DNA of 64,000 bases from Sipunculus nudus (GCA_026874595.1 CM049312.1:68664929-68728928), one strand, 5' to 3'; positions 34,901-45,829 are shown, numbered from the stretch's first letter. Notes: a model not told the origin generated them from the letters alone. Made by a program: numbers and translations.

Positions 34901-35808
34901 TGCAGACATATAATGTGGGTGCTCCCATGGAAAGAACCAACATTGATATCCTAGGACCCCTCCCTGAAAGTGCACAAGGAAATAGGTTTATCCTTGTGGT
35001 ATCTGATTATTTTACAAAGTGGACTGAAGCATTTCCTTTAAAAAATCAAGAAGCTTCAACAGTCGCTGATGTGTTGGTTAAGCAGTACTTTTCGAGGTTT
35101 GGATTGCCATCACAGCTACATTCCGATCAAGGTAGGAATTTTGAAGCCAAATTGTTTAAGGAGATGTGTCAGCTTCTTGATATTGACAAGACGCGTACCA
35201 CAGCCCTTCACCCACAATCTGATGGCATGGTGGAACGGTTTAATAGAACTTTAGAAGACATGCTATCAAAATATGTAAATCAAAATCAAAGGGACTGGGA
35301 TGAACACTTGTCTTTGCTTATGATGGCCTACCGCTCTTCTGTTCATGAAACCACTGGTCATACACCATGCCAGCTAATGCTGGGCAGAAATCCGAAACTT
35401 CCCATTGATGTGGTAATGGGCAGTCCTGTAGAACCAACTGTGAATGATGTGTCGGAGTATGTGTACTCACTACAACAGGGAATGTCAAAAATACATGAAT
35501 TTGCGCGGCAAAATATTAAATCCATGTCAGACAAACAGAAAAAGAATTATGATCATCGTGCGGCTTCTGTGTGTTACAAAACAGGTGATGCTGTGTGGCT
35601 GTATAACCCTCAGCGCAAGAAAGGACTCACGCCAAAACTACAGTTTTTATGGGATGGACCTTATGTCATTATAAATAGACTCAGTGATGTGGTGTACAGA
35701 ATTAAGAAAAATCAAAAAGCCACTCCTAAAGTGGTCCATGTTGACAGGCTAAAGCCATATCAAGGTGAAAACAAACCCGATTGGTTCCAGACTGATGCAA
35801 AAAATTGA
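31894..35808 (+). CDS. pol polyprotein of the gypsy element (protease, RT, RNase H, integrase)
   Basis: The pol frame is open from 31894 and lies in the -1 frame relative to gag, overlapping it by 73 nt. It lacks an early ATG and is probably made as a Gag-Pol fusion. Counting residues from 31945: protease with FLIDTGANISII (D49); reverse transcriptase with LPRMDMSLDALSGSKWFSTLD, FTVMPFGLANAPATFERLM and YLDD (480-483); RNase H with LDTDASKCGIGAVLS (D627); integrase with an HHCC finger (LHNSITGGHLG, CRQCETC) and a DDE core at D1001 (NIDILGPLP), D1061 (HSDQGRNF) and E1097 (DGMVERFN), giving D-35-E spacing. Near the C-terminus WDGPYVI is a GPY/F-type module. All catalytic residues that I can check are present and no stop interrupts 1287 codons. 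Confidence 0.97.
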   Translation, partial: QTSAAGKRPNVKFTGRNLAGQEAINSVLPEFRPTAPHAKTSTLDSIGDGLFISGNIEEIPVSFLIDTGANISIIRSDVYKKISEQTRPELTAVNSHLISATGQTSPFLGHGCFNFSMGKQTLKQRFWVADIQNEVLLGLDFLSQPFCDLSVRENQLLVNGEILPLSRTASNAPAVCRVSVAETTVIPPNSEVILPGKITDGKETNWVQTTCIIEPCPRFQEKCNMLLAKAVVDSGNKVIPLRVMNLTNEPKTIYTNTFAAFCEPVTSVTNTSDSQTTKIESNYSSVPGHLEELIAETGQCLSSDQKDKVTQLILQYRDVFAASSEELGQTNLTKHKINTGSAPPIRQPARRLPLHKREQATNELDKMLKKGIVEPSRSPWASPIVLVTKRDGSVRFCVDYRRLNDVTMKDAYPLPRMDMSLDALSGSKWFSTLDLQSGYWQVEMDENDREKTAFTIGDGGLYQFTVMPFGLANAPATFERLMERVLAGLSWNVCLVYLDDIIVHAETFTDAIARLELVFKRLHAAGLKLSPKKCKLFRRRVSFLGHVVGEEGLETDPNKITAVRDWPVPSNVTQLRSFLGLCSYYRRFVQNFATIAAPLHRLSERGCKYRWSNECQEAFDKLKSILTKAPILAYPVLGKQFILDTDASKCGIGAVLSQIQNGEERVVSYYSRTLTKAERNYCVTRRELLALVEAVRHHHHYLYGHKFHIRTDHGSLQWLLRFKQPEGQLARWLEILGTYDFEVTYRPGIRHNNADSLSRRPCATDLCVHCERAETKEEKGNSEPVRQARVVKKPTSSTCKYAIITNILQFFILTWLCMKNSLSQLVTTCKISDNRENKCAALTRSQNRDHCHDEPWVQTWTNIELRDAQLNDLELCKVIAWKEANTEMPAWSEVSSAGPKLKSYWSQWELLVIRDGVLYRQWESVSGESFTYKLVVPIDLRPTVLKQLHNSITGGHLGVNKTLAKIRDRYHWVGLRTDVEKWCRQCETCAKRKKATRSGKAPMQTYNVGAPMERTNIDILGPLPESAQGNRFILVVSDYFTKWTEAFPLKNQEASTVADVLVKQYFSRFGLPSQLHSDQGRNFEAKLFKEMCQLLDIDKTRTTALHPQSDGMVERFNRTLEDMLSKYVNQNQRDWDEHLSLLMMAYRSSVHETTGHTPCQLMLGRNPKLPIDVVMGSPVEPTVNDVSEYVYSLQQGMSKIHEFARQNIKSMSDKQKKNYDHRAASVCYKTGDAVWLYNPQRKKGLTPKLQFLWDGPYVIINRLSDVVYRIKKNQKATPKVVHVDRLKPYQGENKPDWFQTDAKN
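31909..31915 (+). promoter_or_regulatory. candidate -1 ribosomal frameshift site (GGGAAAC)
   Basis: In the gag frame the codons read G GGA AAC, the X XXY YYZ pattern. Slipping back one base gives GGG AAA, exactly the pol frame, which is open from 31894 after a TAA. The same heptamer is a known slippery site in several retroviruses. A short GCC/GGC stem can be drawn at 31937-31949, but no strong pseudoknot is obvious. Confidence 0.7.
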
Positions 35809-36153
35809 ATTTATTATTACGCAGTTTTACTGAGATTGTAATCAGCGTAATATTTACTTGTATTATTATTTTTTTTATGTTGTTATTCTAGTTTCAGGCG
35901 GATGGTTATATTACAAGAACCACTTGTCATGTTTATTTTCCAAGTGTTCAACTTTGTAAGAGTAAAATATTAGTAAGACTACAGTGGTCACCTCTTGGAG
36001 TTCACAGCAATGTTGTTTAGTAAACTCCCCTCAATTAACTTTGAATGTGACTGTAAGTACCTAAGTTTATATTCATTCAAATCTCTGTTATATCATTGTT
36101 ATATCTCAATTATAATTTCATTTCTTTGAATGCGAGGACGCATTCTTTCTTTT
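35809..36153 (+). other. 3' untranslated part of the gypsy element
   Basis: About 345 bp of AT-rich sequence between the pol stop and the polypurine tract, with no envelope or other frame. Confidence 0.8.
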
Positions 36154-36166
36154 AAGGGGGGAGCAG
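36154..36166 (+). promoter_or_regulatory. polypurine tract
   Basis: AAGGGGGGAGCAG lies directly before the right LTR, where plus-strand DNA synthesis would be primed. Confidence 0.85.
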
Positions 36167-36500
36167 TGTAATGATTTTATATCTTATAGCAGTTAGGAAT
36201 CTGTATACCAGTAGATAATTGAGTGGTCTTAATTGATTACCGCAGGCAGCTGGGAACCCCTGCTGTGAGGTGACAGTGACCAGCTTGTGTGTACTGGTGC
36301 CCCAGGCTCATAGGGGTCACCCAGAGGATAACAGGCCTGTTGCTGACATGATAGATTAGGGGGCGTGTATGTGTGATATATCCATGTATGCAGGGGTGGG
36401 GTCCTCACCCGGCAGTGTATCTTTGATTTTTGACCAGTAAAGACCTAGTAGAAAACCAGCAGTGCTTTTCTTCTGTTTGTGAACTCGGTTGCACGTTACA
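36167..36500 (+). repeat. right LTR
   Basis: 334 bp, the same as the left LTR except one base. It is followed by ATAT, matching the left flank. Confidence 0.97.
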
Positions 36501-36504
36501 ATAT

Positions 36505-38295
36505 AATGGCATCGATTTTTAGGTATTTTCCTTAAGATAATAAACAGATCCAGTCATTTCTTATATTAGGATTATTAGTTTTTTCCTTTTGGCAATAAAG
36601 AGGTCGTGATTGTTGGGTTTCATCTCAAGTCTTAGGGTCCGGCCGGATCCCAGTGAATGCAGACATACAGCAGGCTTCCATATGCAAGAAGAGTACGTTT
36701 CCGTCCCACAGTGCACTGCGGTAGGTCGTGACAGTTCATGACTGATTGTCTTAGATTTGGCAGACTCGCCATGGACCCTACGTGTCCGTCCATCAGGTAG
36801 GACACAAGGGTCCAGAGATGGACTAGCTCTTGACGTGTCGCAACGCTTAAAACAGGTACTGCCACCTTGCGGCGAATTATATAACTAAATTAAGGCTCTC
36901 TGGCGACTATTTCATCGACCTGTCAGGTCCAATGGTTATGGGACGGTCAGTGCCACATATCACAGCTTCGCTGAACTAAGGTCTTTTCCAGTGATGTTAA
37001 CAGTATTTGATGGTCTTCCCCAGAAATTTCTTCAAAAGCAACATGGTCCATTCTGTCATCGCCTATTGAGGACCTTCAGTTGACTAATGTCCCCATTTAA
37101 TCGGTTTTAATATTATTAGGCCCTCGTATATGTTGAGTTCAGTGAGTTTCTACAATATAACTCTCAGTCTCAGATGTGGCAGGTGTTAAATTTTCCGCTT
37201 ATCAGCCTATCGGAGTTTAAAGTTGATCTGTTAAAACAAAACGTAACAAAGTTATGGCTCAGCCAATCAGCGTGGCGAACACGCGACGAACGCAGTCAAA
37301 ATATAACACATGTACCCGCTGGCTCAACCATCCCGGACCTCCGCGTGTTGACAACATATCAGGTCATGCATGTGACGACCTAAAATGCAAATATCAGGGT
37401 TTCACAATACGGACTTTACAGGGCTTTAGTGATGAGAGCTGGCACTGAGTCACGTCGGTACATGGAATCACGTTTTATTTTACGAATTTTAGTAGCAAAT
37501 GTTTATATACGAAAAGCCCAGGCAGGGCCAAATCTCATTGACCCGTTACCAGCCAGAATACGTGTTTTATTCTCTAAGCGATCAAACAATATCAAAACCG
37601 TCTTCTTTTACTCACATGTATCACGGTACTGGAAAAACTTCCTCCCGCCCTCGATAGGCAACCAGGTTAACAGTAAGTGGAGCATTCGGTCTGGAGGTAT
37701 GTCCCGTCCCGTCCGTTTCGGGGCCTTATATAATGGCGCCCCTGGACAACCCATTTCAACGGGCCAAACTATTCAGCGCCCAGCAATTCCTGACCCCTAA
37801 AGCACATTTGCAAGGCACCTCCATTCCTAGACAGAGTGTCCGTCTCATGGGGAGGCTTACTAAGTCGGCTGCTCCATTCCCAGACCATGCGCGCCCACGA
37901 CAAACAAAGAAGCCAGCGAAACCCACATGTGTAGACACCAAATTTTTTTAACTTCACTAAAACGTAAATCAAACCTTATCCATTTAAACGAGGTTGTAAC
38001 GGCTATTTTGTATTAAATCTATAGAAGATCTTGTTAAAAAACTTGGGTATTGACAGGTGTGATCTTCATAATAATTTATACTTTGATCGAATGGTGAAAT
38101 CAATACATACACTAACGTATTATATCATGTTTACATTTCATATCAGTTCACATAAAATCGAAACAAATATCACATATTATATTCATACTCATGAAGCCGG
38201 AATGGTCAACGTCTTCTTGTAAATAGTTAAGTGATTAAGTCGTTGAGTCGTTGAATATTATACATCACTTGTTGTTTAGTTTATTTTGAGGAATT
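36505..38295. other. GC-richer stretch without a recognisable gene
   Basis: From about 36620 to 37930 composition is more balanced than in the neighbours, and several short frames exist (minus 36632-36865; plus 37429-37800 and 37733-37951). None shows a domain or splice signals I can support. From 37950 on it is AT-rich again. Confidence 0.4.
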
Positions 38296-38299
38296 GGTT

Positions 38300-39420
38300 T
38301 CTATTTCATTTCATGTTTATAACTTCTCTTCCTTTTTCCGCAACATTGCGTTCACGATATTCAAATCTTGTCAGTTTTGTCACATACTGATCCAATGAAT
38401 GAGGATTATTCCTATTGTTAAAGACCATGATCTTGTAGGCCAACATCAACATATTTACAAGGACAGCGTGTTTCGATTTTTCTGCGCCAGTGTAAAGAAG
38501 TTGCGGGCCGAGGTTTAATTTGCAAGTAAAAGGTTTTTTTTTTAATATGATATACACAGAATAAATGATAAATAGATATATTTTCAAAGAAATAATAAGA
38601 ACATATTTTTGTGTCTGTAATCCTCCATCTAAATTGGTTTTCGTTAACACCAAGTATTTTGTGATCAAAACTGGAATTGCCTTAGATACCTGTCCATATT
38701 GGTCTTGTAAACGGATTTAATTGCCCGTTTCAAGTTGAAGTCTTTATAAAACTTTGGTAACTTTAGTTTGAAGATTGGTTCATATGTCTTACATGATATT
38801 ATTCTGTCGTAGACACTTCTGAATGAAAGTTTTTCCACATCTAGAACTGCGTCATTGTAGGATATAACTACATTCTTGAATGAAGAAACACCATGAACCT
38901 CCAAATCATTATCCTGAAACCATTTTTTGTGGAATAGCCCTTTGCAGTGCTATACAGTGGATGTAGAATATGTTGTTAGCATAACTGTAATTTGCTACAA
39001 CTTCATTAAGTTTTTTCCCCCTCTGTCATATTACATATCACGAACATATTTTATTCCTAGAATATCAATAAAATAATAAAAGACTGATTTACCTTCTACC
39101 TTGATGTATCTATTATTCCATAGGTGTTGTGTCAAGACAGTTTCTTTACTTAATGGTTCCCCCGAAGTAAAAGAGTGCCATACATCAAGGCAACGTAAAT
39201 AAAAATATGACATTCCTTTTTCAAAATTTCAGGATCAAAGTTACCTATGATACATTTTATTCCATCTACGCGTTTTAAATAAATATTAGGTTATTATTGC
39301 GAATTTTCGTGTTACTTTTGATTATTTTCTTCATCCACATAAATCTTTGAGTTTCTATTATTGTATCAATATCAGACAACCACTAGCCACCGTTCTTATA
39401 GTTATTGATTAGCACATTAT
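38300..39420 (-). pseudogene. L1/Tx1-like LINE, 3' fragment of ORF2
   Basis: Minus-strand pieces are in order. At 39031-39213 the text WHSFTSGEPLSKETVLTQHL and WNNRYIKVEGKSVFYYF match the QxxWNNxxIxxxxxxxF block downstream of the reverse transcriptase in L1/Tx1 elements. At 38665-38904 LSFRSVYDRIISCKTYEP is the connecting region. At 38306-38668 comes a terminal helical region (KSKHAVLVNMLMLAYKI). Reverse transcriptase and endonuclease are absent, so this is a 5'-truncated copy ending near 39420, with internal frameshifts. Confidence 0.75.
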
Positions 39421-40105
39421 ATTTTTTCTGTTTTCTTCCATTTTTTTTCTTTCAATATTGGGGGTCATAACAGGCTCTGATGGAAGTTCTAATTCTGTTT
39501 CTCTTATCTGCACAAACCAACATGCCTATAAGCATAGAACAACCAGAGTGTTTTGGGTTTTTTTGGTGGATTTGATATCCGGTAAACGTCAAGAATATTT
39601 TGATGAATTATTTGTGTGTTATCAGGTATTTGTCTGCCTCTTGCGAGTCCAGGTCCGCTTGTGTAGTAATTCTGTATTATAAAAATAATACTTATCTGCT
39701 TTACAAAATAAAATATATAAAGTCGCAGCAACATATAATCGATACACAACAGGTGATGCAACAAATTTCTTGCACGATGTTTGTATGACTTTCTACAGCT
39801 GATACGTATTGGTGAATTCCAGTCCCATAGGCAAATGTATTGTTTCTATGTATACCAATCTTCAAACGAATTGCCTGCATAGAATCGATAAGCTGTATGA
39901 TGGGCGATAAAGTCCAAACACTGCGACGGTCGAACTTATCTCTGATTCCGTGTCATCCTATCCCTTAATTGCGTGATGCGTACTTAGCAAGAAAAGGTAC
40001 GGAGAATCGATCTGTAAAAAATAAGAGATGAAATATATTTTATCAGCAGTTGAGAATTAATTAACTTACGATGTTTCTGGTCTGTGAAGTCGCTAATTGG
40101 AACTG

Positions 40106-40108
<3 letters not shown>

Positions 40109-40132
<24 letters not shown>
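40109..40132. repeat. (CT)n microsatellite
   Basis: A 24-bp CT run. It creates Arg/Glu or Leu/Ser repeats in overlapping frames that are not genes. Confidence 0.95.
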
Positions 40133-40136
<4 letters not shown>

Positions 40137-40779
40137 GGGGATTTAATTTTTAATGTTGATGTTGTTAACATTACAATGTTTTGGCAAGCGTCCCGAAATA
40201 TCTTTGACACGAAAAATGTTAAGTCGTATGAACTGCTGATTATGAATACAATAACTATTACAAACACGTACTTTTCACAAAGGTATTTTTATATAGAATG
40301 CGTAATTATTCTTTCTTTTTCTTAATTGACTTATAATACTTATTACCTTGCTTTCAAATTATTTGTGGTCTCCTTATATATTTATAAGTGGTCAACACAG
40401 ACAAAATAACTGTTTTTGCTTTGTGATACACAATGCCAAGTGCATTATTAAAAACATTTTTTTATGATTTAGAAATAACTCCTGAACAACGTACCATTTA
40501 ATAATCGTCAGCCCAATTACAACGAAAATCCACTCTTCCTTTTTCATTTCATTCTTGCTAGCCAGGCAGAGGTATCTGGTTCCTGCAAAGAGAAAGAATC
40601 GATGGGTGACCAGTATATTCTGTACTTGGTAATACACGTAATTAATCAATGCAACACCAGGTTAATTAGAGGACGCCTTAAACGAATGTGTAATTAAGTA
40701 GGGGCGTAGCCAAGGGGGGGGGGGCAGCCTCGGTCGCATCGAGTACTCGCCGTCCTTTCGAAATTTCACTTAATCTAAT

Positions 40780-40783
<4 letters not shown>

Positions 40784-40821
<38 letters not shown>
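40784..40821. repeat. (AT)n microsatellite
   Basis: A 38-bp AT run that continues imperfectly to 40831. Confidence 0.95.
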
Positions 40822-40831
<10 letters not shown>

Positions 40832-41050
40832 GCATTAAACAGTGGCGGATAAATGCTATCAGTGGCGGGATCCATAGGGGGCGACTTCGGCGCGCGGCCC
40901 CTGTTGAGATGCAAAATCTCTCATTTTATCTAATTTCCGATTTTCTTGGTTAATTTTTTTTTCATATTTCAAACTATTAATAAGCAATTAGACTTTATTT
41001 AAGTTATCTGCAGTTACAACTGCTTTCAAATTTATAAGCTGAGTATAAGG

Positions 41051-43890
41051 GTATTTTTTTTCATTTTATTGCAACAATTACATAACAAATTATTGATAAA
41101 TACAGACAGAGAACATGCATACAAAGGCACATTGCTATACATACATTAGACATAAAACAAAGACGCGTACATCGTTGAAGTAACATGCATAAGTTGTATA
41201 TCTACTCACTGGTGTTTTTTTTTATGTTGACGGGTCAGGTAGATACATCTGTGTATACAAATGTATGAACACATGTATTTTTGTACATGCAAACATACAT
41301 TTACAAATTGATCTGGAAGGGTTTTTTTTTTTTAAATATGGATTTTACATCTTTTCAATTACTATAAAACGGTATATAGAGTATCCCATTTTTTCCTATT
41401 AGCCTTGATTTTACCATTTTTAGCAGCAATTTTCTTCTCTATATTAAAAATTTGTTCAATATACATTTTAAAACTATTGAAAACAGGCTTTGTATTATTG
41501 TATTTACAGTTATATATGAATTTTTATGTTAAAAGGAGCATCATATCAATTATGCAGTTATTTGTCTTGTTAAATATTGTTATTTTATTAATATTCTCTT
41601 CATTTACCATGATCTGTAAACTTGACAACCAATTTTTCACTTGGAGTAACGAGTTTATGCTATTCTACATTCTTAAAACAAATGTAACAGCGTTTCTTCC
41701 TGAGACATGCATAAAGAACATATTGTGGTTTCTTTTTTTTTCCTATTCGGTATAAAAAAGGATTTAAGGCTATACAACTGTGAAGAAGTTTAAATTGGAA
41801 GATTCTTAAATTTTCTGAAATTGTTATCTTTTTTATATTACTAAAGGCCTCAAAAAAAAGTTCATGGCAATCGCTGTTCATATCTTTGTTCCATTTTTCA
41901 ATGATCTTCGAAGGTTTTGTGCATATATTAAGAAGTAATTCTGTATATATTGTATAAGTAACCCTTTTCATCTCCATGATTCGTTCAAGGTTTGATTTGT
42001 GTGTTGTATTTTCAAGTTTATTTGATATTAGGATTTTCTTCCATTGTGTTGGAATTGCATCTATGATGCTCATGTATTGCATTTTCTTTATATTTATTTT
42101 AAACATTTCTGTTAATTCAGCATGGGGTAAAAAAAAACAAATTTATCTCCAGTATGTTTGGTGATGTCTTTAATACTTGTTATTCCAGCTCTGTACATAG
42201 CCTTGTTGTAGACAATAGTGTTATCTACTTAGATATGAGAATTAAAATATATATGTTCTGATAAAATTTTATTGCATATATTTACATCTATTTTAAAGTT
42301 ACATTTACCCCAAAGCTCAAGTACTTCTTTCCAAAAGATATGACAGGAGTTCTTGAAATAACTAAAATCTTTAGATTTTAGATTGCATTGAAATATAAGG
42401 GGACCTAATTTTCTAAGCTGCACATAAACTATTTGTCTCCATCCTTCATCAATTGGACCAGAAACAAACCTTTTGATCCATCCAATTTTTAAAGTTTCCT
42501 TTTTTTGATTTTAAATGGGTCATACCTAGTCCCCCCTTTTTTAACTGGTGCAATTAAGGTTGTTCTCTTAATTTTTTCCTGCTTACCCCAAATAAATTTA
42601 TACAACAATTAATCAATTTCTCTTATATAACTAGATGGAGGGTTTGGCAAGACTTGTAAGGCATAAATCAACTGTGACAGGATATGAGATTTTATAATTG
42701 TTATTTTACCTGATAGTGTCATAGTTCTTGTTTTTATTTTTAAAGTTGTTTTTATTTTACTCAGTATTTCCTTGTAATTTATGTCTTTCATTTTCCGCCA
42801 GTCTGGATGTATGTAGATACCTAAAACTTTAATGGGGTCTGTACACCATTTGAGTCCAAAATTATGGATACTCTGATTTATATTTTTATTGTCATCTATA
42901 ACTGGCATAATAACATTTTTGTCTAAATTTACCTTGAGACCTTATATTTCCTGAAAATGTTTAAAATCTTAAGAGTGCTCCCTTTATTGAGTGGTAACCT
43001 CCAGTCAGAAATAGGGCTGTGTCATCTGCATATTGGATTAATTTGTGTTCCTTGCCTGCCACATTTATTCCTGTTATTTTGGAATTATTTCGAATTTTGA
43101 TTGCTAATACTTCTGAAGCTAAAATAAATAGATATGGAGATAGGGAACATCCTTGTCTAACACCACGAGTTATAGAAAAATGATCTGTTGACCAACCTCT
43201 GTTTATTATGCAACTGCTTATATCAGAGTAGAGTATGTTTATCCATTTTTTAAATATATTTCCAAAATTTAAAAAAAATCTGAGTGTTTTGAATATGGGT
43301 CCATTCTAAGAAATCGAAAGCTTTTTCAAAATCAATTGATATGAAGTAACTTTCTAAATTATGTTTTTTTGAATAGGCGAATAAATCTGTAATTTTAAAA
43401 ATGTTTTCTCCTATATATCTGTTTTTAATAAACCCTCTTTGGTCTGAACTTATTAAATTTTCTAATACATTCTTAAGTCTGTTAGCTAGAGTTTTAGCAA
43501 TGATCTTGTATTCAGGATTTAACATTGAAAAAGGACGCCAATTCTTGAAAAGTAGTGTATCCTTGCCTTTTCTTTGGAATTAAGCAGAGAATTCCTTGTC
43601 GCAAAGTGGATGGTAAGTTGCCTGTTGCAAAAGAATGTTTTATTGCATTTATATAATGTTCTTTTATTTCATCCCAAAATACTCTGTAAAATTCTATTTG
43701 AAGACTAGGTGTTTTACTGAGCTGAAGAGATTTAAGTGTTTTAAGTATTTCTATAGATGTGAATTCTCGATCGCAATCTTGTTTATCATCTGTAGACAAT
43801 GTTTTGATATTTTCTAGTGATATGAATTTTTTTCTAAAATTTTCATCAGTGCCTTTTGATGTATAAAGCGATTCATAGAAACGGACTAGT
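41051..43890 (-). mobile_element. 5'-truncated L1/Tx1-like LINE with target-site duplications
   Basis: The insert is flanked by TGAGTATAAGG at 41040-41050 and 43891-43901. Minus-strand ORF2 starts truncated within the reverse transcriptase: FYESLYTSKG, then ILKTLKSLQLSKTPS, IEFYRVFWDEI and GILCLIPKK (43512-43890), then ANRLKNVLENLISSDQRGFI and SIDFEKAFDFLEW with the first catalytic Asp (43250-43525), and further 3' MTLSGKITIIKSHILSQLIY (42609-42908). The 3' end has AATAAA and an A-rich tail before the duplication at 41050. Frames are broken in several places. It is better preserved than the copies at 1.6-4.8 and 20.8-23.2 kb, so it is probably younger. Confidence 0.88.
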
Positions 43891-44077
43891 TGAGTATAAG
43901 GATATTTATGAACAGCTGCAGAACAACTGCAGATCGGTCGAATTGGTTGGGGTCGATCGTGAACAATCTTACGGCTCCATTGGTGAGTTCGGTACTCAGA
44001 CGTTCTTTGCTGAGCTCTTAGGAGTCCCGTGTGCTGTCGAGACCATGGAACCCGGTAAAATGGGAAGTTTAACATAA
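43891..44077 (+). other. coding-like segment abutting a LINE insertion
   Basis: Directly at the right target duplication a plus-strand frame runs for about 60 codons with protein-like composition (EYKDIYEQLQNNC, SVELVGVDREQSYG, FGTQTFFAELLGVPC). It ends in two stops, or at a possible splice donor (CCCG then GTAAAA) near 44054. I do not recognise the family. On the left side of the LINE (before 41040) the same frame meets a stop, so if this is an exon its acceptor may be the TATAAG just before the duplication. It could be a gene remnant. Confidence 0.35.
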
Positions 44078-44079
44078 TA

Positions 44080-44522
44080 ATTCAGCTTATCGGTTATTTC
44101 ACCACAAGCATTACATTTAAAAGATAATATTTTGATAGTTACAAACGTGATTGCGCTTTTGCGCCATTGATTCATTTGAAAACGATTGAAATTTTATATA
44201 CTAATTTTGAAGATATATAAATATTAAATATTGAACCACTCTACAGTTTGACTACATAACGGAAAGACATAACGGAAATTTTTTTCAGGAACAGGAAATC
44301 CTCATTTTTGTTGTGAAAATTGCTTCAAAATGTCCTCTTTACATTGTATATTCAAAAATTTCCCAATATGTGAAGGAGAAACCCCTCCCGTATCCTCCCG
44401 ATGTATCTGTAACTAACCTTAATTAAACCATGGTTCATAATTGAAAATGAAAAAAAATAATTTTCATACACAAAAATATATAAAGTATAGTAAACATTCT
44501 AATAATAATAATATTATTTGTA

Positions 44523-44562
<40 letters not shown>

Positions 44563-45685
44563 TTCTATATATAACCGTTTTCATATTACCCATACATACA
44601 TATTAGCACCGAGTTAATTAGTGAATACCTTCAGTCAATGTGCAATTTGATGTGACTTTATATTGAGACACTCCGTTTTGTCCCAAGGCCAAAGTGTAGA
44701 AAATCCCGAGCAGTTTATAAAACAGTGCTCTTATTTCTACCATTTGCTGACTAAACTTAAAATAGCGAGGCTTGTGTTCTTTGCCTAATGTAAAATAAAT
44801 GATTTGTCGAACAGTCTAAAGAAATGACAAAGGATAGAGACTTGTAAACATTGTATACAGCCTGTATACAGTCATAATAAATGAAAATCATAATATATCT
44901 TGTGTATAACTATCACTGAACCATGCAGGAGGTGACACAACCCCTAACCAGGGAGAGTGCCACGCCCCCTTATTGACCTGGCAATCAGCCAAGCTTGCTG
45001 CAGGCCTGCCTAGTGGTCCTGGAATGTTGGGTCAGATCTGGCTGATACCCTGCAATGCAATATTAATAATAACTTTGCATAGAATGTTCATATAAAAATA
45101 AATCAAACACTGTTAGAGTCCTGAAATAAAATGCTCTTCAATGATATATATTTTGGTATTGTATTTTAAACTATTTTTTTACTGATATACCTAATACAGG
45201 TTATTAATATTATGAATGTATTCCATGTATAATCGTCCACCTTGTTCAGTTTCAGTCACTCAAGCCGATTTTCACTTTTTTTGGTGACTGTTCCTTTACA
45301 ATGCTGGAACTGCTTCTAATACTGCTTGTGTTACTATGAACTTTTATTACTTTGCTGCAACGATTATTGCACGCAATAGCATGTTTATCATTGGACTTTT
45401 TCAAGGTTTAGATTAATTGAACGTAACTCCGTTCGCTGACAGAGACTGATTCACTGGACAGTTAATCTCTAGACATACAACTTAGACGTTCTTCGCATAA
45501 AATTAAATTATATATAAACATCAATCTTACCTCATATACTGTGTTTCCTCTTCTCACATATCGAGCAACCAAAACAACCCGACCGTTGACTTCATTTAGT
45601 TCAAATAAAGCTGCGCATGCGCGTCTTAAACATATTGGTATCACGTCAAAGCACGGGTTCATTCTAGAACCTCATTTTGAGTTAT
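44080..45685. other. stretch without a recognisable gene
   Basis: AT-rich with one microsatellite. A GC-richer patch at 44930-45060 has no recognised content. Confidence 0.4.
44529..44561. repeat. (AT)n microsatellite
   Basis: A 33-bp AT run. Confidence 0.95.
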
Positions 45686-45689
45686 GATC

Positions 45690-45828
45690 ATGGCACGAAC
45701 CTACCGGTACCACCTGGAACCTATTCATAGGGAAAAGAGTTCCAGATAGAACCATGGTTCTATCCAGAAGCTTTTGGGTTGTTAAAAGAACGACCAGGAA
45801 CCCTTTTTTCTTAGAGTGTGCACATTAG
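45690..45828 (-). mobile_element. miniature element terminus with GGTTC motifs (candidate)
   Basis: Read on the minus strand, CACTCTAAGAAAAAAGGGTT is followed by iterated GGTTC words, with an internal inverted pair (AGAACCATGGTTCT), then GGAAC and GGTTCCAGGTGG. This pattern resembles small non-autonomous DNA transposons common in animals. No target duplication is assigned. Confidence 0.4.
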
Positions 45829-45829
45829 C

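Larger units (their letters stand above)
30518..36500 (+). mobile_element. complete Ty3/gypsy LTR retrotransposon
   Basis: A 5983-bp element with two 334-bp LTRs that differ at one base by eye, each starting TGTAATG and ending GTTACA. It has a primer-binding site just inside the left LTR, open gag and pol in overlapping frames, and a purine-rich tract before the right LTR. Pol order is protease, reverse transcriptase, RNase H, integrase, which is the Ty3/gypsy order. There is no envelope-like frame and no chromodomain. The 4-bp flanks ATAT (30514-30517 and 36501-36504) fit a target-site duplication. Near-identical LTRs and intact frames indicate a recent insertion. The clade within Ty3/gypsy is not assigned. 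Confidence 0.97.
39421..41039. other. stretch without a recognisable gene; simple repeats and hAT-end-like motifs
   Basis: Contains a CT run, a TA run and, near 40701 and 40843-40880, AGGGGCGTAGCCAAGG and CAGTGGCGG / CAGTGGCGGGATCCAT motifs that look like hAT-type ends without a partner. No gene is recognised. Confidence 0.4.

Noticed and set aside
30707-35674. Minus-strand and alternative-frame ORFs within the gypsy element
   Set aside because: They are shadows of gag and pol, which have continuous domain matches in their own frames.
35809-36153. An envelope gene after pol that would make the element a retrovirus-like errantivirus
   Set aside because: Only about 345 bp of AT-rich sequence with stops lies between pol and the polypurine tract.
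37429-37951. A protein-coding gene in the GC-richer region after the gypsy element
   Set aside because: Frames of 60-123 codons overlap on both strands, with no recognisable domain, splice signals or start context.
43512-44075. A single 187-codon minus-strand gene
   Set aside because: Its C-terminal two thirds is LINE reverse transcriptase and its N-terminal part is antisense read-through across the target-site duplication, so it is not one gene.
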